64,000 bases of DNA from Alentia gelatinosa (lineage: Eukaryota; Annelida; Polychaeta; Phyllodocida; Polynoidae), in assembly GCA_950022655.1 (NCBI GenBank), contig OX465583.1, positions 13,601,298 to 13,665,297 on the forward strand. Direction: 5' to 3'. Position numbers and translations under genes: made by a program. Position 1 is the first letter of the stretch. Each line of letters begins with the position of its first letter. Positions 54,195-63,887 of this stretch are shown here, one piece after another. The notes below the pieces were generated by a model. The model saw only the letters and a list, made by a program, of their open reading frames with translations. It made no database searches and was not told where the DNA came from.

Positions 54195-54396
54195 CTGTAG
54201 ATGCAAAGTGCACTTTGGTGAAGGGCCAGGTAAGCTGCGACTGGTGTGCACTGGCTGTAGTTCTGGATGTAGCGGAGAATAGGGTGGTCAACTGGCGAGG
54301 GGAGCTTAGAGAGGACGTTCATATATTCCCTCCTGTCTCCAGTTTGACTGGCTATTGAGACTAGAAGATCAATGTGGAACTTATACGGATAGACAA

Positions 54397-54441
54397 TATT
54401 CAGCAGGCATGTCAGAGGTTATATTCAGCAGGCATGTCAGA
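54397..54441. repeat. Short tandem duplication (~23 bp)
   Basis: ATTCAGCAGGCATGTCAGAG occurs twice in succession. Confidence 0.75.
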
Positions 54442-54486
54442 GGTTTCATTTGGGCTGAGATCTTCAGGGGGTTCGTTAATAGTGGA

Positions 54487-54728
54487 AAGTGGAATTCACA
54501 CGGTGGGATTCATGTACCTCACAGGGTTCAAAATCTCATGAGATTCGGTTCCTTTAGGGGTTAATGTCGCCAAAAATTGCAGGGGGAAAACACGTCCCAG
54601 AGAAATGCAACCCTACAATTTAGAAAAACCGATTTTCAGTACAGAGTTTGAGTACAGAATCTCAGCAGGATTTATCTCAGACAAACACACTGTGAGGTAC
54701 GTGAATCCCAACGTGTGAATCCTGCTTA
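54487..54728. mobile_element. Palindromic MITE, family C
   Basis: AAGTGGAATTCACACGGTGG, CAAAATCTCATGAGATTCGG, centre near TTGAGTACAGAATCTCAGC, right AACGTGTGAATCCTGCTT. Same orientation as the copy at 12528. Confidence 0.8.
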
Positions 54729-54729
54729 A

Positions 54730-55154
54730 GCTCTAATAGTTAGCCTCCAGAAGAATCCAAGACGCTATTCAGGCTGTGCTACATCAATGCTCAACACTGC
54801 CAAGTGCACCAGTCCTGTATTATATCTAAGCATAAAAGGCCGTGCTAGTCTGCAGCCGATCCTGTTGAGATTGTGTGACGATCATTTGGTCGCTGGCTGC
54901 TCGGCACCTAGTCGCCGATAGTGGAGCTGCAGTGTAGATACGGTCGGCACTCAAACTCTTAGTGGTGTCTAATTGGCCGCCGTGTTCTCCTCATGGTCGC
55001 ACATGAGGCAAGAACAATCAGAGAACGGATGGAGATTGGGTGAAGATTGTTCGGAGACCCAACAATCGGTGCAATACAGCACCACCTTAATAGGTCCTTC
55101 CAACTTGGATACAGGATGGCTATTGGTAAAACAGATATTGAGACTGCTCACACA
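54730..55154. other. No recognised feature
   Basis: Mixed sequence. Overlapping frames on both strands at 54969-55212 mirror each other. Nothing supported. Confidence 0.35.
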
Positions 55155-55157
55155 TCT

Positions 55158-55348
55158 GTCGGGGGCCACCCATAAAGTACATGTATACACACTGAGGGGA
55201 GTTGAGGGTTAACGAATTTTGAAATTTTGCTTATGCTCCTTCTTTGTTCTTTTGCGTACAATATTCGGATGGGTGGGATGGAGGCGGGGGCTGGGTGATC
55301 CAGGATTCCAGAAATTTTGCATTCATACTTTATGGATGGCCCCGAGTA
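55158..55348. mobile_element. Family J element, complete
   Basis: GGGGGCCACCCATAAAGTAC, AACGAATTTTGAAATTTTGC, then CAGAAATTTTGCATTC and ACTTTATGGATGGCCCC. Confidence 0.75.
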
Positions 55349-55367
55349 GGCGTAAAATGACGAGACG

Positions 55368-55425
55368 CATTAGTCTCGGCGAAAACTACCCTCTCAATTA
55401 GTAATACCTGTATCGGCATCATTCC
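55368..55425. repeat. Direct-repeat flank, left (partner at 56753)
   Basis: TTAGTCTCGGCGAAAACTAC and CCCTCTCAATTAGTAATACC recur at 56753-56810, bracketing about 1.3 kb of arrays and the second family P element. Confidence 0.75.
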
Positions 55426-55470
55426 TAGTAGTAATGGTGAGACATAGTGAGTGAAGTATTCACCTCGTTC

Positions 55471-55575
55471 TTACTACTACTACTACAACTACAACTACTA
55501 CAATTACGACAACTATTACAACTACTACTACTACAACTACTACAACTACTACTACAACAACTACTACTATTCCTA
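55471..55575. repeat. ACT/ACA trinucleotide array (small)
   Basis: CTACTACTACAACTAC-type units, about 100 bp, of the same kind as the large array at 55890. Confidence 0.9.
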
Positions 55576-55633
55576 TATACCTATGAGCGAACAACCTATG
55601 ATTACTTAACGCTGCTGGGGGTGGAATAACTTT

Positions 55634-55693
55634 TGTTTACTGCCCAGGTTGAAGTTACTGCCCAGGTGGACGTTTACTGCCCAGGTTGACGTT
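55634..55693. repeat. 18-19-bp minisatellite before family P
   Basis: Three units GTTTACTGCCCAGGTTGAC. Its position relative to the P palindrome is like that of the different 19-bp repeat at 51139. Confidence 0.8.
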
Positions 55694-55734
55694 CAGAGAC
55701 ATTCGCTTTTTATCGATATTAGCCGACAATTGAA

Positions 55735-55890
55735 AGTATATAGGAATAGGGAAACCACATACCAGTGGAAATAAGTCAAAGTTACTCGGTAAGGCTTGTT
55801 AAAATTACTGCCCGCGGCTACGCCTTGGGCAGTAATTTTTCCAAGCCTTACCTCGTAACTTTGACTTATTCCCAACAGAACATAGTTTCC
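55735..55890. mobile_element. Palindromic element, family P, copy 2
   Basis: GGGAAACCACATACC, GTCAAAGTTACTCGGTAAGG, TTACTGCCCGCGG, CCTTGGGCAGTAA and CTTACCTCGTAACTTTGAC. The ACT/ACA array starts immediately at its right edge. Confidence 0.75.
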
Positions 55891-56745
55891 TTCTACTACT
55901 ACTACAACTACTACTACAACTACTACAAATACAACTACTACTACAACTACTACTACAACTACTACTACAACTACTTCTACAACTACTACTACAACTACTA
56001 CTAAAACTACTACAACTACTACTACAACTACTACTACTACTACAACTACTACTAAAACTACTACTACAACTACTACAACTACTACAACTACAACTACTAC
56101 TACTACTACAACTACTACTAAAACTACTACAACTACTACTACAACTACTACTACAACTACTACTACAACTACTACTACAACTACTACTACAACTACTACT
56201 ACAACTACTACTACAACTACTACTACAACTACTACTAAAACTACTACAACTACTACTACAACTACTACTACAACTACTACTACAACTACTACTACAACTA
56301 CTACAACTACTACTACAACTACTACTACAACTACTACTACAACTACTACTACAACTACTACTACAACTACTACTACAACTACTACAACTACTACTACAAC
56401 TACTACTACTACAACTACTACTACTACAACTACTAAAACTACTACAACTACTACTACAACTACTACTACAGCTACTACTACAACTACTACAACTACTACT
56501 AAAACTACTACTACTACAACTACTACTACAACTACTTCTACAACTACAACTACTACTAAAACTACTACAACTACTACTACAACTAAAACTACTACTACAA
56601 CTACTACTACTAAAACTACTACTAAAACTACTACAACTACTACTACAACTACTACTACTACAACTACTACTACAACTACTACTACAACTACTACTACTAA
56701 AACTACTACAACTACTACTACAACTACTACTATTACTATCATTAG
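55890..56745. repeat. ~855-bp ACT/ACA trinucleotide array
   Basis: Mostly (ACTACTACA) nonamers with AAA and TTC variants. The 349-residue poly-Val and 318-residue Ser/Cys frames on the minus strand come only from this array. Confidence 0.97.
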
Positions 56746-56752
56746 TAACTAT

Positions 56753-56810
56753 TAGTCTCACCGGAGACTACCCTCTCAATTAGTAATACGTGTATCTGAA
56801 TTATTCCTAA
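56753..56810. repeat. Direct-repeat flank, right (partner at 55368)
   Basis: TTAGTCTCACCGGAGACTAC and CCCTCTCAATTAGTAATACG. See the left flank. Confidence 0.75.
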
Positions 56811-56829
56811 CGGTCAGCCAACATACATA

Positions 56830-57140
56830 TTCTGTATGGAGACATGGTTAGTGTGCCTGAATGAAATCTTTTCCTAGTTGTTTGGGTGGGAAATATTCAC
56901 CAAGTTCGACGAACGAGGTGAATACCAAAACCAAGACCAAAACAAAGGAACAGATGTAATTCAGACACACTCCCTATGTCTTATCATTATTCTTATAAGT
57001 TTTGTATACCTTAAAGTAATTTAAAACGCCATTCTAAAACAAGTCACGTAGGTGGAGTGCACGAATCATTCGTTCGTGCACAGTGTGCAGAATGAAACCC
57101 GTACAGATAACCGGTAAATATGTGACATTTGTGTATAGGT
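56830..57140 (-). mobile_element. Foldback element, family S, copy 2
   Basis: GTGTGCCTGAATGAAATC, AATATTCACCAAGTTCGACG, then TCAGACACACTCC, and further right CACAGTGTGCAGAATGAAAC. Inverse of 16980-17282. Confidence 0.65.
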
Positions 57141-57149
57141 GTATAATGA

Positions 57150-57735
57150 AAAGAAATGGGTCGGCCATCTAAAGCACACTGTATCAATGTAAATAGTCCG
57201 CTATCACTAAATAACAGTTGCATTATCCTCGTAGATCCCAAATTACGCCTGTCCTATAGCGGGTCTGTGTGTATGCGTATAGTTGGACTATACATATATT
57301 CAATGATTATCAACTGTTGGGTAAATTCACAACGCCCTTTTCACCCATACTCATAACTAAGAAAGTAACATTTTTGCATGTTTTCAAACTGGGTTTTACA
57401 CAAGTCTTCCTTAATTATTTCTTAGGGTGCCCGTTGCACCAGGTGGCTTATATATAATTACAATACATGGAGCTTCCCCGACTATACACTAAGAAGGTGG
57501 GGCCGACGCTGTTGGTGTGAGAAGCTCAATATCATGGCACGGTTGAGCAGCTCACAGACTGAGCAACGCCTTTGTACCCTCATTGATTTTGGGACTAGAC
57601 ATCGATAATGATTTAATCTGCTGTACCAGCCAGCACCAGGGACCTTCTATAAAAGGGCCTACAGTACTCAGGGAGAAATATTGAAACACTTTGGTGGGTC
57701 TAAAGGTTCACGTGGTACTAGTATAGCGTTGTAGC
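57150..57735. other. No recognised feature
   Basis: AT-leaning, no exon or repeat supported. Confidence 0.4.
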
Positions 57736-57738
57736 TGG

Positions 57739-58040
57739 GTAGTGCGGTTTATTATCCACCTAAATCGGAGTCTCCATACTTAACCTATACAGCCTATAGA
57801 TCGCTATTGAGTTGAATACAGAAAGCCATATTTTCTTAGGAGAATACGGAAAGAAATGTCCCCATCATGAAATAGTGCATGGGAAGGTCGGTGGCAAACC
57901 TATATTTGGAATACTGGATAATAGATTTATTACCCATCCAATACGGAGTCTCCATACTAAGCCTATGGAGACTCCAGATCGCTACTGATTAGAATACGGA
58001 CCTCCGGAATCTCCTAGGAGAATACGGCTTTTTGGGCCAC
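57739..58040. repeat. Duplicated ~110-bp segment, 189 bp apart
   Basis: CGGAGTCTCCATACT, ATCGCTA and AGGAGAATACGG occur in 57739-57847 and again in 57928-58037. A small hairpin (GGAGTCTCCATACTAAGCC, TATGGAGACTCC) lies in the second unit. Confidence 0.65.
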
Positions 58041-58136
58041 CTAACGGGCATTATAGGAACTAATTTATATAAACAATGCACGGCGCTTAGGCCGGATTTC
58101 TAATTATTTACAAGATTATTTTCCTAATAATTACTC

Positions 58137-58305
58137 GAAAGGTGAGTAATAAATACAACATTACCATGATTTCGATCTGTATGGCCGTTTTCTCCTCGCA
58201 TTTGAGACCACGCAATATCCTCGCATTCGTTTGGATATTCATACGCATCAACTACGCGGAGAATACGACCATGCAGATAAAAGACATGGTAACATTGTGT
58301 ATTTA
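58137..58305. mobile_element. Palindrome, family M'
   Basis: AATAAATACAACATTACCAT and GTATGGCCGTTTTCTCC pair with GGAGAATACGACCATGC and ATGGTAACATTGTGTATTT. Centre CGCAATATCCTCGCATTCG. Confidence 0.7.
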
Positions 58306-58368
58306 TCATTGAAAATTTATAGGGACTCAGTAAACCACGACTATAGAACCTGTTAGATACCATAACTG

Positions 58369-58420
58369 TGGTATACCGATTCAAATCTGTGGTATACGGC
58401 CTGAAAACCATGGTATACGG
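58369..58420. repeat. Short tandem repeat (~24 bp)
   Basis: CTGTGGTATACCGATTCAAA, CTGTGGTATACGGCCTGAAA and a partial CATGGTATACGG. Confidence 0.65.
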
Positions 58421-58525
58421 GAAAACAGTCCCTTTGAGCTATAGAGAAGCTCCCTACTGTATACTCTTTAATATGGCAACTTACTACTGGGTTCAATTCA
58501 TTCGAAAAGATGGATAATAAATGCA

Positions 58526-58665
58526 AAAAAAGGATGGTTTTGTGGACAGGCGGCTCTGTAAACCACTTGAGGTTAACGTCGTAATACACTCGCTACCGCC
58601 CGTATATTACCACGCGTCAACCTCTCGTGGTTTACCATCGCCTATTCACAAAACCATCGTTTTTT
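58526..58665. mobile_element. Long perfect-type hairpin, family Y, copy 2
   Basis: AAAAAGGATGGTTTTGTGGA and TGTAAACCACTTGAGGTTAA pair with GTCAACCTCTCGTGGTTTAC and CACAAAACCATCGTTTTT. Centre ACTCGCTACCGCCC. Confidence 0.75.
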
Positions 58666-58914
58666 GTCTATATATTGTATAGTGACATAGAGAGTACGAC
58701 ACATGCATATAAACAAACAAGAAGACTGATGAATGTTTACACAGGCGATATGAGGAAACCTCGTCCCACATGCCATGGAGATGTCTAGAGCAGATACTAA
58801 CTCCCTCTCAGCCGCAGCCACTAGCAATCTTTAGGTGATCTTTTTTTCTGGGGTGATCAATGCATCACTCTGGGAATAGCATTAACCCTGCGTAGACGTG
58901 GGAAACCAACCTCT

Positions 58915-59206
58915 GAATAAAGAAGAAACCAGCAAGTTTTGGTCAAAGTCTTCGTTCTCCAAGAGTATGGTGTGGAGCGATATGAACGAGGCGACAGATG
59001 AGTGAATATCACGTAGTGTTCTAATGAGTTGGAGAACAACGACTTTGACCAAAACGAGTTGCCTTCTGTATTTATCTCATCTCTGTAGACACTAAAATAA
59101 TGGACACCACACAGGATATAGACCATGGAGAATGGACTGCAATACTCATAGGGGCATAGACAATGAGTTCCCAATGTTAAGCCTATGGGACAAAAATACC
59201 AGGGGT
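58915..59206 (+). mobile_element. Twin-hairpin element, family R, copy 2
   Basis: CCAGCAAGTTTTGGTCAAAG, apex region GATATGAACGAGGCGACAG, GACTTTGACCAAAACGAG, junction TTCTGTATTTATCTCATC, right module CCCAATGTTAAGCCTATGGG and CCAGGGGT. Confidence 0.8.
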
Positions 59207-59215
59207 TCGTTAGAG

Positions 59216-59483
59216 CTGAAGACACACCATGCGAGTAACGAAGCGATTCCCGGAATCGCCAACACATAATAGTGTGTTTGTGAGCCATCATCTATATTTT
59301 TCTGAGACAAATCCTGCTGGGATTCTGTACTCGAACACAATTTCTTCGTCTAAATTAAAGGTTTCATTGCCCTGAGACATGTTTGCCCCCTGTAATTGTT
59401 TAAGACATTTCTCCCCAAAAAGGAACAGAACACTGTGAGGTACATGAATCCCCCCGTGTGAATTCCACTTTGGTGTGTCTCTG
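59216..59483. mobile_element. Family B element split by a family C element
   Basis: The left B arm (AGACACACCATGCGAG, GGAATCGCCAACACA) occupies 59216-59291. A truncated C element (59292-59471) follows, and GGTGTGTCTCTG, the opposite B end, sits at 59472-59483. Confidence 0.65.
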
Positions 59484-59507
59484 ACTTTAAACAAATGTAT
59501 TATACGG

Positions 59508-59935
59508 AAACTGGCTTACTGTCTTCGTACGTCAAAAATATGCGGTGAAATTGTTGGTCACATACATCCCGATGCCGTAGGCAGAGGGATGTATGTCTCA
59601 GGCCAAGCATGAAAATGTTTCTGATTTTATCTTAGCCTGGAAATATTTATCTGTTTATCACCCGTTGAGAATGAGTTACCGTACTCGCAAACCTGTTGAG
59701 AACGAGTTCATAATGTAAAGCATATGGACGTTTATTCCAGGCTAAGATAAAATGTGACCAACAATTTTACCAAGTATTTTGACATACAAAGACAGTCAGC
59801 CTGTTTTCGTATTATTATATACCTAAAAATGGCGAAATTTTATCTGGTCACGTGATCACATACCCCGTACGTCACAGTGTGGCGTACGGGTATAAATACG
59901 CTATGGGTAGGAGCGGGCAGTATACGTAGTTCATA
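59508..59935 (+). repeat. Interspersed repeat, family F, copy 2, split by a family E element
   Basis: TACGGAAACTGGCTTACTG, GTGAAATTGTTGGTCA, then after the insertion TGTGACCAACAATTTTACC, GGCGAAATTTTATCTGG, CACGTGATCACATACC, CGTACGTCACAGTGTG, GGGTATAAATACGC and GGGTAGGAGCGGGCAGTATA. The TATA-like box (59890-59896) lies 15-35 bp before the conserved GAGCG.GCAGTAT segment, possibly a Pol II promoter. Confidence 0.7.
59557..59753 (+). mobile_element. Twin-hairpin element, family E, copy 2, nested
   Basis: Small left hairpin (CATACATCCCGATGCC, AGAGGGATGTATG), junction ATGTTTCTGATTTTATC, right module CTTAGCCTGGAAATATTT to TTTATTCCAGGCTAAGATAA, with CCGTTGAGAATGAGTT/CTGTTGAGAACGAGTT inside. Confidence 0.75.
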
Positions 59936-60136
59936 CAGCCACAGGTATATAATAATCTCTCAAAGCTCTTGCATCCTACATTGGTGAACGAGGCGTGTGT
60001 GTTGAGTACACTTACTATCGCATGTGACTGGGGATCTCACTGGCAAAGCCGATATCCGTTTTTCCCACCTACATCTCTGCTTTTGATTGGGTTTGACAGT
60101 ACATGTGACACTGTGCTTCTAGGTCTTCACTCGCCG

Positions 60137-60331
60137 AACGTTTCCAATGTTTCCAATGTTAAGCCTATGGGACAAAATACCAGGGGTGGGATATACCACG
60201 TCTAATACAATGTCCTACATGTACTTTTGAAAGGGATTATTCACATTCCAACCCCTGATTCCAGATGCATGCATTCCTGAGTTCCCAATGTTAAGCCTAT
60301 TGGACAAATATACCAGGGGTTAGATATACAA
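60137..60331 (+). repeat. Two solo right ends of A/R-type modules
   Basis: CCAATGTTAAGCCTATGGGA with CCAGGGGTGGGATAT (60149-60195) and CCAATGTTAAGCCTATTGGA with CCAGGGGTTAGATAT (60281-60330). About 140 bp apart, each without its left partner. Confidence 0.65.
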
Positions 60332-60412
60332 AGTGTATTCTCTCAATGCTGGTGTGTCCTAACATGGTAGCAGCTCCTCCATACCGCACGATGGTGGCAG
60401 AGCTCTTCATTA

Positions 60413-60722
60413 TCCTACCCCTAATAAAAAACTCCATAGGCATAACATGGGGTCACTGTATTCGGTCTTGAGTTCAGAAAAAGGAAAAATATCGCTCTAG
60501 TGGGATACACTTGACAAATGACGTCATTTCTTAATGTAGAAATAATTTAGACGGGCGGGGTAGGATAAGTTCTAAACCAAACTCGAGTTAGTCATGTTAT
60601 TGTTCATCGCACTCCGGCAAGATCGCATATTACTGCTCTTGGCTTTGCCTCGCGCAGAAATATGCGATCTTGCTGTCGTGCAATAAACAACAACACGACT
60701 AACTCTTGGTTTCTCCATATTA
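60413..60722 (-). mobile_element. Twin-hairpin element, D-type ends, complete left palindrome
   Basis: Right module TTATCCTACCCCTAATAAAA, CCATAGGCATAACATGGGG, TGACGTCATTTC, GGGGTAGGATAA. Left palindrome GAGTTAGTCATGTTATTG, GGCAAGATCGCATATTAC, apex TTGGCTTTGCCTCG, GCGATCTTGC, ACAACACGACTAACTC. Confidence 0.8.
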
Positions 60723-60999
60723 CCTCAACACTGAGCTTCTCACAGAGAGCAGCTCAAACTCCCATTACCAGCCTGGCCTCACTAAGAACCCTACAATAGA
60801 CTCCTTAGTCTCCAGGAGCTTCCTGCAGCATCTGATGCCATTAACTCACAATGGTCTAGACTTGCTGCAGCCATAACCATATTGCATTAGGGATATCCTA
60901 TATATCAGCCACTGTCGAAAGCAATTGAACTAAGATCCCTAGCAGTAGAAAGGAGAATACCGACTGAACGATTAGCAACAGCATCGTGTTTCTGCAGAG

Positions 61000-61340
61000 A
61001 TGTCAGTGGGGGTTAAGAAAAAGAAGGGACATATTTTTCATTTGGAATTTACTGCCTCAGAGAGACTGAGAAAACATGGAGGATACATCATTTTTGGCTA
61101 TAAAATGGGGCTTGGACATGTTGGGAAGTTTGAAACACTGTTTATTGGTGTGAATGATTGGACTGAAAATCAAAACAAGAATTCCTTGGAAAAGATGAAA
61201 AAGGTTTTTTTCCTCAGAACCTAGCCTGGGGCTCGTTGAATAACTTAAGGTCGTACATAAAGAGCTCTTCCTGTACGCCAACGAGACCCATGGACGATGT
61301 GGGTCAACTTTATTCAACACGTAAGGATGACTTTTGGTCA
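61000..61340 (+). repeat. Family N, copy 3, followed by the 21115-type repeat
   Basis: GAGATGTCAGTGGGGG, CATTTGGAATTTACTGCC, AGAGAGACTGAGAAAACATG and TTTATTGGTGTGAATG (to about 61225). Then GGGGCTCGTTGAATAACTTA, TCGTACATAAAGAGC and CATGGACGATGTGGGTC, the inverse of 21115-21200. Confidence 0.6.
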
Positions 61341-61399
61341 GGTAGAACAGTATTAGCCGAACGAGCTTAACCATTGAGGCATCAACCAACCCAGGCCGA

Positions 61400-62140
61400 A
61401 TGATGCCTCAAGGCATCATTTCTCTTAAATCGATAACATTGTTTTTGACAGGGATATGATATCAATATACATGACACCTTCAGGAAATGTAGCTATAACA
61501 TAAAAATCATTATCAGTAAGCTAAAGTAAGTGAAATATTATTGATAACCAATAATATCACAGGATGGGACATCAAATTAGGACTTTATCAAAAATGTGTT
61601 CGTCCTCTAGAGATATGCACTATCACTAGCACCCGTCCTTATGGTGACAGCTCTGCCACAGGTGGCCGTCCTTAAAGGGTTAAATATTATTAAACAATAA
61701 CCCTCCTATGAGGTCTCCTTGTACCCTGTCCTTTCGCTGGCACATGTTATTCCACGACCCCCTGGTCGTCTGATATGGTCACTGATATGGGTGGTATGAT
61801 AACTACCTAATATCAGTCACTAATTGGGTACCGCCTATCTAGTGATAAGCCGTGTATGCACGCAAGGCAGCCTAGACTCTATATTAACGCTGGACCTGAG
61901 CCTCTCCTGTTCACAGTTAGCTGTGTGAGCTGGAAGGGGAATCGGTAAAAACGTCGAAATTCAAATCCGCTTCGAGATTACATTATTCAAAGAGGCGTTA
62001 AATGAGATATGAATGATTAATTTCCGGTCGACGCAAGGTTTTAATCTAAACCAACGTTCAAACAGGGAGGAAGCATAGCTTTATAACGATTACCATATTC
62101 CTCTATACCTAATCCCCTATGATTCCCATTTCGGATATTA
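61400..62140. other. No recognised feature
   Basis: About 740 bp. No exon, RNA gene or repeat shared with the rest of the window was supported. Confidence 0.35.
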
Positions 62141-62144
62141 ATTA

Positions 62145-62260
62145 GAGCGTGCTCGCACGTGTGTTATACATTGCCTAAAGGTTAGAGTGGTCACATATAG
62201 ACTTCCAGCGTAATGCAAAGAAGCTATCCCTTCACTATCTGCGTGCTATTTTCTGTGGTT
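62145..62260 (+). repeat. Interspersed repeat, family T, copy 2
   Basis: TTAGAGCGTGCTCGCACG, ATACATTGCCTAAAGG, CATATAGACTTCCAGCGTA, CTATCCCTTCACTATCTGCG, TGCTATTTT. Confidence 0.65.
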
Positions 62261-62534
62261 TTGGGATAGGAGCCGGGTGCCAATGTCTTAGAGGCATGCC
62301 CAGCTGACCATGACCAATCACTCAAGACAGAAATATCTCAAGACCCACTGGTGATTGATATATTTGGATCCTAGACTCAGGCAGTTGCATAAATGGCAAG
62401 TTGAAGATCTGGCAGAACTATTTACTTTAGGGAAAAACAAATATATTCCATGTCCTCTGGTTATTGCATTTATCCGACAGAGTTCTAATCACGTCTATAC
62501 GCCTTTTACATGTCTCCAGTGGGTGGGGGATACT

Positions 62535-62838
62535 ATCATAAAACTGGATGAGTTTTAATCTTGGCCACCGTATACCACGACTGGAGTTTGGCATAGTGAC
62601 TTCACAAGGCGAAGCCGAGTGAAGTTTGGAGCCAAAACTCTAGGAGTGGAATGCGCTGCCCAAGATTAAAACGAATCAGGTTTTGATTTTATCCTACCCC
62701 GTCTCCTCGATTTTGGAATATTACATGATAACAATTCTGTATGCCACTAGTGGCATATAAAACTCTGTATGCCAGTCAGCGTGGAATACGGAAACTCAAT
62801 GTTAAGCCTATGGGATTTTATATTAGGGGTAGGATAAA
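62535..62838 (+). mobile_element. Twin-hairpin element, family D, best complete copy
   Basis: Left palindrome ATAAAACTGGATGAGTTTTA, ATCTTGGCCACCG, apex CACAAGGCGAAGCCGAGTG, GAGCCAAAACTCTAGG, CCAAGATTAAAACGAATC. Junction AGGTTTTGATTTTATCC. Right module TCCTACCCCGTC, ATGCCACTAGTGGCAT, CAATGTTAAGCCTATGGG, GGGGTAGGATAAAG. Confidence 0.87.
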
Positions 62839-62869
62839 GCCCTGTTTACTATATATATATATATATACC

Positions 62870-63300
62870 AGACATGGACGAAGAAGGCTGTCACACGCCA
62901 GTCTCAGCCCGGGTGATCGGCTCAGACCTCTGGATTATATGAACACCGTGCCGGGCGGTGTTTTGATCCCCGTGTGTTCTGACTAGATAAATCAATATCC
63001 TCACATGACAAAGGTAATGAGACCTACCTTACACCTCGGCCCAGTCGACGTCAAGCAACCATGTTGTTCATTAGCGAATTAATTGCAATGTTCTCCACCC
63101 CGACAAATTCTATGTCAGACAATTACATATATATTTTACAGAATAATATCATGAAACATGTGGGTATACCTTCCCGTAGAAAAAAAAAAGTTTTTAATAT
63201 CATGAAACATCACGAAATTTCATTTGACTGTGTATATGGCATGAGTTGTCTTTGCGGAATGATATCACAAAGTGGAGCTGAGTTATGTCTGTAGCGGAAG
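62870..63300. other. No supported gene
   Basis: Short TA run at 62849-62867 at its left edge and an A-run near 63180. A duplicated ATATCATGAAACAT lies at 63147 and 63199. Confidence 0.4.
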
Positions 63301-63330
63301 AACAATTATATGAAACTGAGTGACGTTTAT

Positions 63331-63441
63331 ATTTTATCCCACCCCGTCACTTGGCTTTAAATCCATATGTCACCTGTGGCATATGGATATTTTATGGCAT
63401 AACCGTGGCATACAGTCATACCATGTAAGGCGTAGGATAAA
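63331..63441 (+). mobile_element. Mini right-module, D-type ends
   Basis: ATTTTATCCCACCCCGTC, then ATCCATATGTCACCTGTGGC, CATACCATGTAAGGCGTAGG and ATAAAT. Upstream TGAAACTGAGTGACGTTTA matches the flank of 15276. Confidence 0.65.
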
Positions 63442-63444
63442 TCA

Positions 63445-63885
63445 TTGTATGAACTATAGCTTTATACAGAATATAACTAACAAAAGGGAAACAGGTAAAG
63501 ATATGCAATGATATGGCGATGGTCAATATGAATGGAATCACGTGCCTGCTGAAAAGTGCCATGTGTCTATACTACTACCCTACCTGGGACTACGATTGGA
63601 TTATTGAGGCTGAAACAAAGGTGGGACACAGTAATCAATAGCTTCGATACACAAAGAGAATGATATTGGCGCCATACTAGAGAGGCCCTGCTACCAGGAA
63701 CAAACAAAGTTTCCTTTAGAGGGGACTACAAACAGACCTACCACACAAGTGCGTTATGCACGCTATTGTATATTAGACGGGAAAGTGGTGACGGCTGCTG
63801 CTGCCATCTGGCGAAGTAGAGCTACACTAAAACACCCACATACCCATACAGACCTTGTAGGGGTACATCCAGGGCCGGTGTCTGC
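63445..63885. other. No recognised feature
   Basis: Mixed sequence; nothing supported. Confidence 0.4.
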
Positions 63886-63887
63886 AT

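Noticed and set aside
55693..56761. Long minus-strand frames of ~350 (poly-Val) and ~318 (Ser/Cys) residues
   Set aside because: They are translations of the ACT/ACA trinucleotide array. Several frames stay open at once and there is no non-repetitive coding flank.
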